Source: an uncultured Alistipes sp. (GTDB taxonomy: Bacteria; Bacteroidota; Bacteroidia; Bacteroidales; Rikenellaceae). From it: a DNA stretch of 64,000 nt. Below are positions 28,541 through 38,755 of this stretch, piece after piece (positions within the stretch are counted from its first letter, which is position 1; the number at the start of each line of letters is the position of its first letter). The translations under genes and the position numbers were made by a program. Below the pieces are notes generated by a model. The model had not been told where the DNA came from. It saw only the letters and a program-made list of their open reading frames with translations, and made no database searches. Location of the stretch: positions 1 through 64,000 of the forward strand of contig CAOJSG010000001.1 of NCBI GenBank assembly GCA_948442615.1. Direction: 5' to 3'.

Positions 28541-30022
28541 ATGGAGAATAAGTGTAAGTCAAACGATGCGGTCTGCGACAAGACTGCATTGCCGTCCGAC
28601 AACAAACAGCCTCGTGTGGGGGTTTTTGGAATCGGCTACGATGTCTATTGGAAGCAGTTCCCGGGATTGGAGGAGGAGATGAAGGGAAAATTCCGGACCT
28701 TCAAGGAAATGTTGCCTGCAGAGGTCTCTGTCTTAGATTTCGGGATTGTGGATTCTCCGGAACGGGCTTATGAGGCTGTTCAGCAGATGCAAAGCGGGAA
28801 TCTGGATCTGCTGTTCTGCGATATGCTCACCTATGGGACTTCGGGGACCTTCGGGACCATCGCCCGGAACATTCAGGCTCCGATCGTTTTGGTAGCCTTG
28901 CAACCGCTGCAGGCTCTGGATTACGGGAAGGCCAGTACCTACATGCAATTGATGAACGACGACATTTGTGCCGTTCCGGAATTTACCGGTGTGGCACGGC
29001 GTCTCGGTCGGCCTGTTCCGGATGTGGTGATCGGAACGCTCTATGGCGACGAGCAGGTACATGAGGAGATTTTGGAGTATTGCCGGATTGCGCGGGTGTT
29101 GCATGATCTGAAATACGCAAGATTGGGGCATATTGGGCATCCTTTGAATGCGATGTTGGATATGCACACCGATTCTACAGCACTCACGGCTTGTTTTGGA
29201 TGTCACACGGTGGAGTGCGAACCGAATGAATTGATGGCTTGTCTGCGGAGTGTCGACGCAAAGGATTTGGAACAGCGGAAACAAGAAATTCTGAATTTCT
29301 TCGATACACCGGATCCGGTTTCCGATCCCATTTCGATGAAGCTGCGTGACGAGGACCTTCAGACCGCGGCCGAGGTTAGCCTTGCCCTAGATGCTTTTGT
29401 TGAAAAACGAGGTTTGAACGGATTGTCCTACTATTACGACGGAGAACCGGAGGGTGAGATTCGGCGACTGATGACCAATTTGGCCGTAGGAAATTCGTTG
29501 CTCACAGCACGGCATATTCCAATGTGTGGGGAGTCGGACCAAAAGACGTTGATTGCTTTGATGATCATGGACCGACTCGGTATCGGAGGCAGTTTCGCGG
29601 AATTCCATCCTATCGATTTCAACGAAGGATTTGTACTCGTGGGGCATGATGGGCCTCACAACATCTCTATCGCAGAAGGGAAACCCGTGTTGAGAAGTCT
29701 GAAAAAGTATCACGGGAAACCGGGGGCCGGAGCCGGTGTGGAGTTCAAGATCAAGGAGGGACCGATTACGATTCTGTCGATTAATTCAACACCCGATGGT
29801 CGTTTCAAGTTTGTTATCGCCGAAGGCGATTCGGTTGGAGGTCCGATTCCGGCAACTGGCAATACCAATACCCGCGGATTCTTTGGTCCCGATATCAGGG
29901 CGTTCCTCAAAGCTTGGATGAAAGAGGGGCCTACCCACCATTTTGCGCTGGGCATCGGACACCATGCAAAAACGCTGGCTCGAATTGCTGAATATCTCGG
30001 CCTGGAAGTCGCAATAGTTTAA
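28541..30022 (+). CDS. L-fucose/L-arabinose isomerase-family protein
   Basis: RVGVFGIGYDVYWKQFPGLEEEMKGKFRTFKEML...VLDFGIVDSPERAYEAVQQMQSGNLDLLFCDMLTY...GHIGHPLNAMLDMHTD...EFHPIDFNEGFVLVGHDGPHN. Confidence 0.85.
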   Translation: MENKCKSNDAVCDKTALPSDNKQPRVGVFGIGYDVYWKQFPGLEEEMKGKFRTFKEMLPAEVSVLDFGIVDSPERAYEAVQQMQSGNLDLLFCDMLTYGTSGTFGTIARNIQAPIVLVALQPLQALDYGKASTYMQLMNDDICAVPEFTGVARRLGRPVPDVVIGTLYGDEQVHEEILEYCRIARVLHDLKYARLGHIGHPLNAMLDMHTDSTALTACFGCHTVECEPNELMACLRSVDAKDLEQRKQEILNFFDTPDPVSDPISMKLRDEDLQTAAEVSLALDAFVEKRGLNGLSYYYDGEPEGEIRRLMTNLAVGNSLLTARHIPMCGESDQKTLIALMIMDRLGIGGSFAEFHPIDFNEGFVLVGHDGPHNISIAEGKPVLRSLKKYHGKPGAGAGVEFKIKEGPITILSINSTPDGRFKFVIAEGDSVGGPIPATGNTNTRGFFGPDIRAFLKAWMKEGPTHHFALGIGHHAKTLARIAEYLGLEVAIV

Positions 30023-30144
30023 GTCAATTGATGTTTAACCCCAACCCCGATTGCCTATGGTGCATACACTTTTGTAACCGACAAAACAACTTTTACCCAT
30101 ATCTTTATCTTTACAACGATTTTTCAACCTAAAATTAACGATCA

Positions 30145-33100
30145 ATGATTAAATTTTTCAAACTTGAAGCGGAATCGGCTGGTACCCGGCGGCAAGAATC
30201 ACGCGTTACGGCCGGTTCGCTGATCGCAAGGATCGTGACCGTGGCCTTATTATTGGCTGTTCCAAGCATACAGGTTCTGGCACAACAGTCAACATCACAA
30301 GTAAAAGGTAGCGTTAAGGCCGAAAACGGGATGCCGATGCCTGGTGTAAGTGTTATTGTCAAGGGAACGGTGAAGGGCACAACTACCGATGCCAAAGGAA
30401 ACTATGTCATACAAGCCAAAAGCTCAGATTATCTTGTATTCTCGTTCATGGGGTATCAGAGCGTGGAAGAGCGGGTTGGAGCCCGGACTTCGATTGAAGT
30501 GGTCCTCACCGAGCAGGCGACGGCGTTGGACGATGTGGTTGTCATTGGATACGGAACGGCCCGAAAAAGCGATCTGTCGGGAGCCGTTGCTTCAATCCGA
30601 GCGGACGATGTGATGAGTGGAACGGTTAACACCAGTATCAATCAGGCTCTGCAGGGTCGTTTGGCTGGTGTTACGGTAGGCCAGAACGATGGCGCTCCGG
30701 GCAGCGGTGTAAATATCAATATCCGCGGTGTCAATACCTTCCTGTCCAATTCCCAGCCGCTGTATGTGGTGGACGGTATTCCGTTCGATCCCCCGGCTAC
30801 GCCTCAAAGTGCCGAGAATACGGACAACAGTGCCGAGGCTGTCTCCAATGCCATGGCATTCATCAATCCCCATGACATCGAGTCAATCGAAGTGTTGAAA
30901 GATGCCTCTGCTACGGCGATCTACGGTTCGCGTGGTGCCAATGGTGTCATTCTGATTACAACGAAGAAGGGAACCAGCCGGAAACCTACGGTCGAGTTCA
31001 GTGCCAACCTGAGTATTTCGAAGGTTCGGAAAACCATCCCCGTTTTGAATGGTTATGAATTCGCATCGTATCGAAATGAACAGCAGGAAAACGGTTTCAT
31101 CTATGATGGTGTGCCCTATACGGTGAAAGTTTTCCCGGGACGTTTCGAGTTTGCGACTGGCAGCGACGGCACAATCATCGGAGCTGAATACAAGCCGGCT
31201 CCGGAGGATTATCTGAATCCCGGCTGGGTATACGGCAAGGATCCTACGGGGCGAGAGTGGCGTTCCTGGGTGGAAGATACCAACTGGCAGGACGAAATTT
31301 TCCAGCTTGGGCTTTCTCAGGAGTACAATATCCAGGTCTCAGGAGCTACGGACAAGGGTAATTATGCTTTTTCAGCCAACTATACGTCGCAGGACGGTAC
31401 GATCAAAAGCACCGGATACGACCGTTATACGCTGCGGGCGAATATTTCGCAAGAGATCATCAAGAACATAACGGCCGGTATTAATCTCAGCTATGCCAAT
31501 TCGATTACCGATTTCGCCAAATCGAACTCCATGAGCCAGAGTTTCCTGCGCTCGGCCCTGATGTTCCCGTCGACGATCAGCAAGAATGACTTCTCGCAAA
31601 ATGAAGAGTTGGCAAGTCTGGTTGCCAATCCGGTCTCCTATGTGAAGAATGCCAAGAACCAATTGACCAGCGACAACGTATTCTCTTCGGCCTTTGTTTC
31701 CATTAAACTGGCTCCGGGGCTGACGTTCCGTCAAAATTTGGGATTAAGTTATTTTGCCAATGAACGCAGCACCTATTACAACCGTGAAACGGGTGAGGGA
31801 TACGCTCCGACAGTCAATGGCCGGGGTGGATACTCGGACAACTCACAGCGGAATCTGACCGAAGAGTCCATGCTGACCTATGCGAAGGTTTTCAATAAGA
31901 TCCATAGCCTGAATGTAGTGGGAGCCGTGACGTTCGAACAGACTTCGTACACTTCGAAGACGATGTCCGGTACGAACTTCCCTTCGGACATTACGGAGAA
32001 CTATGATATGGGAGCAGCCTTGAATCCTGGGCCTCTGGTAACTGACAAGCGTCGTAACCGCCTCTTTTCGTTTCTGGGACGTGTCAATTACGTGTTGAAA
32101 GATCGCTATATCTTTACGGCCAGCTTCCGCCGAGACGGATCGAGCAAGTTTACCAAGCAAAACCGCTGGTCCAATTTTGCATCGGGGGCTGTCGCGTGGC
32201 GCATCTCCGAGGAGCCGTTTGTCAAGCGACTCAACTTTTTCGACAACCTGAAACTGCGCGCCAGCTTCGGTCAAACCGGAAACCAGGGTATTCCCGACTA
32301 TATGACTTCATATATGTTGGCGATGAAAAAATATGTTTTCGACGGCAAGGATGCGAGCGGTTATCGATCGAGTACGGCCTTCAATCCGGATCTGAAATGG
32401 GAAACGACCGATCAGTACAATGTGGGTCTTGACATGGCTTTCCTCAAGAACCGGATCAGCCTTACGGTGGAATATTACTTCAAGAACACGCGGGATCTGT
32501 TGCAGAATTTCAAGATTCCCGAGAGTAGCGGCTTTACGAATCAGATGATGAACCAGGGACGTGTGACCAACGAAGGTCTGGAAATTCAAGGTACGTTCCG
32601 GGTACTGGAACGAGCTGTTCGCTGGGGTATCGATGCCAATATCTCCTTTAACCGCAACCTGATCCACGATATGCCTTACGACCAGTTTGCAACACGCCTG
32701 TGGTATAGTGCTGACAACGCCTTCATCTTCAGAAACGGTTGCCCGATTGGTGCGATTTACGGTTATGTGGAAGATGGTTTCTATGACAACGAAGCCGAAG
32801 TCCGAGCCAATCCGGACTATGCGAATGCGTCGGACGCGACGGTAAAATCGATGATCGGTGAAATCAAGTACCGGGAGGGCAAACATATCATCGGTGACAC
32901 GAATCCTGACTATACGTTCGGAATTACCAATAACTTTTCGTGGAAGAACTTGACTTTCAGTTTCTTCATTCAGGGGGTGATGGGAAATGATATTTTCAAC
33001 GGCAACCTGCAGAACATCACGTTGTCATCGCAGTACAACATCACGAAGGATGCCTATTATTCCCGCTGGACTCCAGAGAACCGGGAGAATGCCAAGTGGC

Positions 33101-33402
33101 CGAAAGCATCGAATCAGGTCAAACGTACGTGGTTGCTTTCGAACCGCTATGTGGAGGACGGATCGTATGTCCGTCTGAAAAACATAAATATCGGATATAC
33201 GTTCGACCGACCGAAGTTCTGCAAGCACATCCGCAGCATAAACGTCTATGCCAGTGCGACGAACCTTCTCACGATTACGGGGTACAGTTGGTACGATCCG
33301 GACGTCAATGCTTTTGGTGGCGATGCGTCTCGCCGGGGAGTCGATATTTATTCTTATCCTACGAGCAAGACGTTCTCGATTGGAGTAAAAGTTCAGTTTT
33401 AA
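30145..33402 (+). CDS. SusC/RagA-family TonB-linked outer membrane transporter
   Basis: VKGSVKAENGMPMPGVSVIVKGTVKGTTTDAKGNYVIQ carboxypeptidase-regulatory domain; DDVVVIGYGTARKSDLSGAV; PLYVVDGIPFDPP; IYGSRGANGVILITTKKG. Confidence 0.97.
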   Translation: MIKFFKLEAESAGTRRQESRVTAGSLIARIVTVALLLAVPSIQVLAQQSTSQVKGSVKAENGMPMPGVSVIVKGTVKGTTTDAKGNYVIQAKSSDYLVFSFMGYQSVEERVGARTSIEVVLTEQATALDDVVVIGYGTARKSDLSGAVASIRADDVMSGTVNTSINQALQGRLAGVTVGQNDGAPGSGVNINIRGVNTFLSNSQPLYVVDGIPFDPPATPQSAENTDNSAEAVSNAMAFINPHDIESIEVLKDASATAIYGSRGANGVILITTKKGTSRKPTVEFSANLSISKVRKTIPVLNGYEFASYRNEQQENGFIYDGVPYTVKVFPGRFEFATGSDGTIIGAEYKPAPEDYLNPGWVYGKDPTGREWRSWVEDTNWQDEIFQLGLSQEYNIQVSGATDKGNYAFSANYTSQDGTIKSTGYDRYTLRANISQEIIKNITAGINLSYANSITDFAKSNSMSQSFLRSALMFPSTISKNDFSQNEELASLVANPVSYVKNAKNQLTSDNVFSSAFVSIKLAPGLTFRQNLGLSYFANERSTYYNRETGEGYAPTVNGRGGYSDNSQRNLTEESMLTYAKVFNKIHSLNVVGAVTFEQTSYTSKTMSGTNFPSDITENYDMGAALNPGPLVTDKRRNRLFSFLGRVNYVLKDRYIFTASFRRDGSSKFTKQNRWSNFASGAVAWRISEEPFVKRLNFFDNLKLRASFGQTGNQGIPDYMTSYMLAMKKYVFDGKDASGYRSSTAFNPDLKWETTDQYNVGLDMAFLKNRISLTVEYYFKNTRDLLQNFKIPESSGFTNQMMNQGRVTNEGLEIQGTFRVLERAVRWGIDANISFNRNLIHDMPYDQFATRLWYSADNAFIFRNGCPIGAIYGYVEDGFYDNEAEVRANPDYANASDATVKSMIGEIKYREGKHIIGDTNPDYTFGITNNFSWKNLTFSFFIQGVMGNDIFNGNLQNITLSSQYNITKDAYYSRWTPENRENAKWPKASNQVKRTWLLSNRYVEDGSYVRLKNINIGYTFDRPKFCKHIRSINVYASATNLLTITGYSWYDPDVNAFGGDASRRGVDIYSYPTSKTFSIGVKVQF

Positions 33403-33422
33403 CGCATGAAACCTAGAAAATC

Positions 33423-35192
33423 ATGAAAAAATACATCTTTCACTTCGTATTTTTGACTCTCCTGGCGATCGTACTTGGATCGTGTGAGAACCTGCTGGAA
33501 GAGAAGGTCTACTCGAAAATTACGGCTCAGGATATCGAAGATTCGGATGCCGGAGCCGATTTGTGGGTAACCGGTGCATATAATGGCTTGAATCGTTTTT
33601 TCATCTATCAGGAGTTTCCCCGCAATCTGGAGAACGACTGTGATTATGCAACGGGACCGAGCTGGGCTTTCGGAGAGACCGGTGCCGGTAACTTTCAGGG
33701 AAGTGCTCGGGAGGTTGATGCCACCTGGAAACTACCTTATGACCTAATCAATGTGACGAATGAAGCGATCTACAACATCGAACAGATGAACAACGTGACG
33801 CCAGAGCACAAGGAGAATTGTCTGGGCGAGTTAAAAATGCTTCAAGCCTATTGTTATTTTCTGATCGTTCGTGCTTATGGACCTTGCCCGATCTTCGAAA
33901 AGTCGATCAATCAAGGAGAGAATCCGCATCAGCCTCGCCGTTCGATACAAGAGGTATATGCTCATATTATCGATCTGCTGACCTATGCCAAGGATCATCT
34001 TTACAAACGGGGTGATTCCCGACTGGTTCAGGGCCGGGTTTGTGCTGCCGCTGCTGCGACGCTATTGGCCAAGGTCTATGTGACAATCGGTGCCGCATCG
34101 ATGCCGGACGGAGCCATTGTTTATGTGAAGGGTGGCAAACCCTACACGCTTGCAGAGGATGGAAAGACCAAGATTCTGACTAATCCACAAACATTAACCA
34201 TCTCTAAAAGACAGGTGGACGGGTATGAGGTTTTTGATTCCGAGACCTATTATCGTCTTGCTTTGACACTGGCAGAAGATGTGGTTTTGCACAAAAAATA
34301 TGGTAGCCATGACCTGCTTCCGTATGCAACTCTGTGGAAACAGGAGGGCCGCACGAATGAGGAACATTTCTTCTGCTATGTCGGTAAATCCGGTGATGAT
34401 CAGCTTGGTGCCTTGTTCCCCCGCTGGTATTCGGGGCAATGGGCTGCCGATGGGTATGCAATTGGCGGTACGCTCACTTGGGGATTGCGAGACCATTGGT
34501 ATAAACTTTTCGAGGAACAGGATCTGCGTATTGTCGATGGTGTTTACCACCGCTGGGTTCGCGCGAATGAATACAAAAACAATCGGGGCGGATTTTACCC
34601 CAATACTCCGGAATGGCGGCTCAAGGCTACAGGAAAAGATGAAGAGGGCAATTCGGTTCCTGGTTATCCTGTTGCCCCGTTTGATGATGGTCGGATCTAT
34701 ACGAATGCTATCGGTGAAAACTATTTGGCTTATGTTACCAAATATCAGGATGTTTCGGACCCCTCGCTGATGCGTACCGACGGTCTGTTCCCGTTCCTGC
34801 GCTACGCCGATGCCCTGTTAATTCTGGCTGAGGCCTCGAATGAGGTGAATGGTCCGAATTCGGAGGCTCTTAACGCCTTGAATGAGGTTAGAAGACGTAG
34901 CAATGCATCGGACAAGCATTTAGGAAGCATGGAAGAGGGCGGTTTGGCAACTAAGGAGCTTTTTAGATCGGCGGTACTTGAAGAACGGTCGATGGAGTTC
35001 GCTTTGGAATCCGACCGCCGCTGGGATTTGATTCGCTGGGGAATCTATCTGGATGTGATGAATGCGATCGGAGGTCCGGACGAAATTGGAACCAGCAAGA
35101 CGCGCATGGAACGTCACCTGTTGTACCCGATTCCCGAATCGGAGATTCAGGCCAACGAAGCGATCAATGAAAATAATCCGGGCTGGAATTAG
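33423..35192 (+). CDS. SusD/RagB-family nutrient-binding outer membrane lipoprotein
   Basis: MKKYIFHFVFLTLLAIVLGSCENLLEEKVYSKIT...FLRYADALLILAEASNEVNG...LNEVRRRS...LYPIPESEIQANEAINENNPGWN. Confidence 0.97.
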   Translation: MKKYIFHFVFLTLLAIVLGSCENLLEEKVYSKITAQDIEDSDAGADLWVTGAYNGLNRFFIYQEFPRNLENDCDYATGPSWAFGETGAGNFQGSAREVDATWKLPYDLINVTNEAIYNIEQMNNVTPEHKENCLGELKMLQAYCYFLIVRAYGPCPIFEKSINQGENPHQPRRSIQEVYAHIIDLLTYAKDHLYKRGDSRLVQGRVCAAAAATLLAKVYVTIGAASMPDGAIVYVKGGKPYTLAEDGKTKILTNPQTLTISKRQVDGYEVFDSETYYRLALTLAEDVVLHKKYGSHDLLPYATLWKQEGRTNEEHFFCYVGKSGDDQLGALFPRWYSGQWAADGYAIGGTLTWGLRDHWYKLFEEQDLRIVDGVYHRWVRANEYKNNRGGFYPNTPEWRLKATGKDEEGNSVPGYPVAPFDDGRIYTNAIGENYLAYVTKYQDVSDPSLMRTDGLFPFLRYADALLILAEASNEVNGPNSEALNALNEVRRRSNASDKHLGSMEEGGLATKELFRSAVLEERSMEFALESDRRWDLIRWGIYLDVMNAIGGPDEIGTSKTRMERHLLYPIPESEIQANEAINENNPGWN

Positions 35193-35219
35193 GGAAATGA
35201 CGATTAAAATAGAGAAGCT

Positions 35220-36467
35220 ATGAAAAAATACATGCAATACATATCCACGCTTTGCGCCGGAGCAATGGTGTTTTGGGCGTGCAATGACGTGGTTACCTAC
35301 AACGACGGGTATGATGACGGTCAGACTCCGTTCGGGCCTCCGGTCATTACGCATGTCACGACGGTAGGAGATCCGGATACGGATATTACGGCTGGCAGTT
35401 TCAACCAGATGATTGTGCTGTATGGCGAGAATCTGTCGCAGGTTCGGTCTTTACAGTTCAACGATCAGAATGCCGATCTGCGCGAGATTTATGCGGTGAA
35501 TGACCGTATTACGGTGAAGATTCCCAGTTCGGTTCCGGATCAGATCGACGATAAGATCAAACTCAAAACCTCCAAAGGTGAGACATCATATGATTTCAAG
35601 ATCGCATTTCCGGATCTGGTCATCTCTGGGATCTCGCATCATTTCGCACGCGCTGGGGAACAGGTTCAGATCCTCGGCGAGAATCTGAAACTCTACGACT
35701 TTACACCCGAAAAGGGATCGTTGACGATCGGAGGAAAGAAGGCCGCCATCGTTGCCTGCGAAGAGGGAGCCATGACCTTTACGGTTCCCGACGGACTTTC
35801 GGACAACGCCCCGATGATCTTGACCAGCGAACGCTTGAAAGCCGTTACCGGGGTCGAGCAGATCGAACTGACCTATCGGGATCGGGGATATACGATTCTG
35901 GATCCGTTCTCCGCGGATTATCCGACGCTTACCCTAAATGAGAAAGGTGAAACTTTTGCGACACAGGGTGGTGGCGATGCTCCCGCACCGCTGTTCGATG
36001 GATCGTGGTACTCCCGTTTCAATATGACGGCAACTTCCTATACTTGGTATTATCTGGTATATCAGAACCGATATCGGTTTGCACTGCCTCAGGATAATCC
36101 GCTCTGTGTTGAGATCTTGAATGATCTGTCGCAGTTCGAATTCCGCTATGAAATCCTCGTTCCTTCGGAAACGCCCATTCGGGGAACCAATCATCGATTT
36201 ATGGTCTTTTTGGGGCGCCGTCCTGCAAACACGAATCTGGAGTGGATTCCTGCAGCCAGCGGAACAGCCTATCATACTGATGGTCGATGGAAGACGGTCA
36301 GCATGTCGGGAAGCGACTATCTGAATCCGGATGGTACAACTCCGTTGAAGGAGGCTGGGAATCCTTTCGGATTGGCCTATATCACGGGCGGAACCGATTT
36401 GGATCTAGATGTAAGTGTTGCCAATTTCCGGATTTGCAAAAAAATGGGAGTGCGGATCTCTCAATAG
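35220..36467 (+). CDS. Surface glycan-binding lipoprotein (SGBP-like, IPT/TIG-type repeats)
   Basis: Lipobox FWACND; FNQMIVLYGENLSQVRSLQFNDQ; ARAGEQVQILGENLK; directly follows SusD. Confidence 0.8.
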   Translation: MKKYMQYISTLCAGAMVFWACNDVVTYNDGYDDGQTPFGPPVITHVTTVGDPDTDITAGSFNQMIVLYGENLSQVRSLQFNDQNADLREIYAVNDRITVKIPSSVPDQIDDKIKLKTSKGETSYDFKIAFPDLVISGISHHFARAGEQVQILGENLKLYDFTPEKGSLTIGGKKAAIVACEEGAMTFTVPDGLSDNAPMILTSERLKAVTGVEQIELTYRDRGYTILDPFSADYPTLTLNEKGETFATQGGGDAPAPLFDGSWYSRFNMTATSYTWYYLVYQNRYRFALPQDNPLCVEILNDLSQFEFRYEILVPSETPIRGTNHRFMVFLGRRPANTNLEWIPAASGTAYHTDGRWKTVSMSGSDYLNPDGTTPLKEAGNPFGLAYITGGTDLDLDVSVANFRICKKMGVRISQ

Positions 36468-36482
36468 TAGAATCAATCAGGG

Positions 36483-36516
36483 ACTCTCGGGATCCCAAGA
36501 TCCCGAGAGTTTTTTA
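36483..36516 (+). terminator. Intra-operon terminator/attenuator between SGBP and GH5
   Basis: ctctcgggatcccaagatcccgagagtttttt. Confidence 0.85.
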
Positions 36517-36519
36517 AAA

Positions 36520-37680
36520 ATGAAATACATGCATACATTTTGGAAATCGATTTTATTTGTTCTGTTGTTGTGGGCGGGAGCCTGTAGCGAGGACTCTACG
36601 TCTCCGGGATTTGGACCCGAGCCTGTGGATCCGGCACCGCCGGTCAATCCCGGATACAAAGGCCTCGATGCGTATTTCGGGGTCAATATGTCCGGTGGAG
36701 AGTTCGGTGGGGTTTATCCCGGAACAATCGGAACCCATTATGGTTATCCTACGTCCCGAGACCTCGATTATTTTGCTGCCAAGGGGCTGAAACTGATTCG
36801 CTTCCCGTTTCGTTGGGAACGTGTCCAGTATGAACTGAACGGGCCGTTGAATCCGACGGACCTGAATCTGATGAAGACGTTTGTCGCGGCGGCGGAAGAG
36901 CGGGAAATGCCTCTTATTCTGGATATGCACAATTTCGGACGGCGGTCGTTCGACGGTGGCCAAACTGATGTTGTCATCGGGACCGGGTCTCAGTTGACAG
37001 GAGATCATCTGGCTGATGTGTGGGAGAAATTGGCTTCCGAGTTCAAGGATTACACGAATATCTGGGCGTATGACATCATGAACGAACCCCACGATATGTC
37101 AGGCTCGGAGTCCTGGTTCACCATCGCTCAGAAGGTGATTTATGCGATTCGCCGGGTAGATACGAAGACACCGATCATCATCAGCGGTGATGGATGGAGT
37201 TCGGCTGCCCGATGGGAGCAGTACAGCGATAACCTTCGGAGTTTGGATGATCCGTCGAACAAACTGATCTATCAGGCGCATGTTTATTTCGACAAGAATC
37301 AAGGTGGAACGTATGGTTCCTATGTGGAAGGGGTTTTCGTTCCGTCGACCTATGCTTCTGAAGGGGCTGATCCGCAGACGGGAGTTAATCGAGTTAAACC
37401 ATACATTGAGTGGCTCGTGCGGCATAACAAAGTGGGTATCGTCGGTGAATATGGAATTCCGGATGATGCTGCCGATTTGGATAAATGGGGACTTGTTCTC
37501 GAAAACATGCTTTCTTATATGAGTGAAATGGGGGTTCCGGGTACCTATTGGTCTGCAGGACCCCGGTGGGGAAATTACCGATTAGCCGTTCAACCTACCG
37601 CGAACTATACGGTTGACCGGCCTCAAATGCAATTTTTGGAGAAATATCTTCGTACAAACCCGAACAAAGAACAAGAGTAA
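36520..37680 (+). CDS. GH5-family glycoside hydrolase lipoprotein (copy A)
   Basis: GACSEDS lipobox; YFGVNMSGGEFGGVYPG...LKLIRFPFRWERVQ...WAYDIMNEPHDMSG...IVGEYGIPDD. Confidence 0.92.
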   Translation: MKYMHTFWKSILFVLLLWAGACSEDSTSPGFGPEPVDPAPPVNPGYKGLDAYFGVNMSGGEFGGVYPGTIGTHYGYPTSRDLDYFAAKGLKLIRFPFRWERVQYELNGPLNPTDLNLMKTFVAAAEEREMPLILDMHNFGRRSFDGGQTDVVIGTGSQLTGDHLADVWEKLASEFKDYTNIWAYDIMNEPHDMSGSESWFTIAQKVIYAIRRVDTKTPIIISGDGWSSAARWEQYSDNLRSLDDPSNKLIYQAHVYFDKNQGGTYGSYVEGVFVPSTYASEGADPQTGVNRVKPYIEWLVRHNKVGIVGEYGIPDDAADLDKWGLVLENMLSYMSEMGVPGTYWSAGPRWGNYRLAVQPTANYTVDRPQMQFLEKYLRTNPNKEQE

Positions 37681-37683
37681 CGA

Positions 37684-38751
37684 ATGAAAAGGCTGTTTTT
37701 CTGCACAATGCTGTGCTGTTCCGCCCTGCTTGGAGGGTGTGACCGCTCCCAATCCTCATCGCTCCCATTCGGGGTCAATATGTCCGGTGGAGAATTTGGC
37801 GGTGTCTATCCCGGTGAATTGGGCGTTCATTATGGATACCCGACCGCAAAGGACTTGGATTATTTCAAGGAGCAGGGGCTGATGTTGATTCGCTTTCCGT
37901 TCCGTTGGGAACGACTTCAGCCGGAATTGTATGGTGAGTTGAACGACAGGGATTTGGCATTGATGAAAGAGTTCGTCCAGGCTGCCAACGATCGAGAAAT
38001 GCCGATCTTTATCGACATGCATAATTTCGGACGGCGCTCTCTGGACGGCGGGAAGACTCACGTGGTGATCGGGGAAGGCCCCGAATTGACGGCTGATCAT
38101 TTGGCGGATGCTTGGGAACGTTTGGCTGTCGCTTTTAAGGATTACGGTCTTTGGGGTTATGACATCATGAACGAACCCCACGATATGTCGTCCAATGAAT
38201 CATGGTTTTCCATAGCCCAAAAAGTGATTGATCGGATCCGAACCGTAGACCGTACGACTCCGATTATCATAAGCGGAGACAGTTGGAGCTCCGGAGCTCG
38301 TTGGCTGCAGTACAGTGATTCTCTTCGGTTGTTGAAAGATCCTTCGAACAAGTTGATTTTCCAATGTCATCAATATTTCGATCATGATTCTGCCGGCAGT
38401 TACGGATCGCGGGATGAAAACGGAGTTTTTATTCCCTCGACCTATGAAGCCGAGCAGGCTACACCTCAAACCGGCGTGGAGCGTATCCGTCCTTTTGTGG
38501 AGTGGCTTCGGAAATATGACTTGAAAGGCATTGTTGGTGAATATGGAATACCGGATGATGATCCGCGCTGGAATGTCGTTCTCGAAAACATGCTGCGTTA
38601 TATGCAGGAGAATGGGGTTGCGGGCACCTATTGGTCGGCCGGCCCGCGTTGGGGTAAGTATCGTTTGGCAGTACAGCCTTATGAGAATTATACGGTCGAT
38701 CGTCCCCAGATGGAAGTTCTGAAAAAATATCAATATACCTCAGTAGATTGA
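37684..38751 (+). CDS. GH5-family glycoside hydrolase lipoprotein (copy B, tandem paralog)
   Basis: GGCDRS lipobox; PFGVNMSGGEFGGVYPGELGVHYGYPTAKDLDYF...GYDIMNEPHDMSSNESWFSIAQKVI. Confidence 0.92.
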   Translation: MKRLFFCTMLCCSALLGGCDRSQSSSLPFGVNMSGGEFGGVYPGELGVHYGYPTAKDLDYFKEQGLMLIRFPFRWERLQPELYGELNDRDLALMKEFVQAANDREMPIFIDMHNFGRRSLDGGKTHVVIGEGPELTADHLADAWERLAVAFKDYGLWGYDIMNEPHDMSSNESWFSIAQKVIDRIRTVDRTTPIIISGDSWSSGARWLQYSDSLRLLKDPSNKLIFQCHQYFDHDSAGSYGSRDENGVFIPSTYEAEQATPQTGVERIRPFVEWLRKYDLKGIVGEYGIPDDDPRWNVVLENMLRYMQENGVAGTYWSAGPRWGKYRLAVQPYENYTVDRPQMEVLKKYQYTSVD

Positions 38752-38755
38752 TTGT

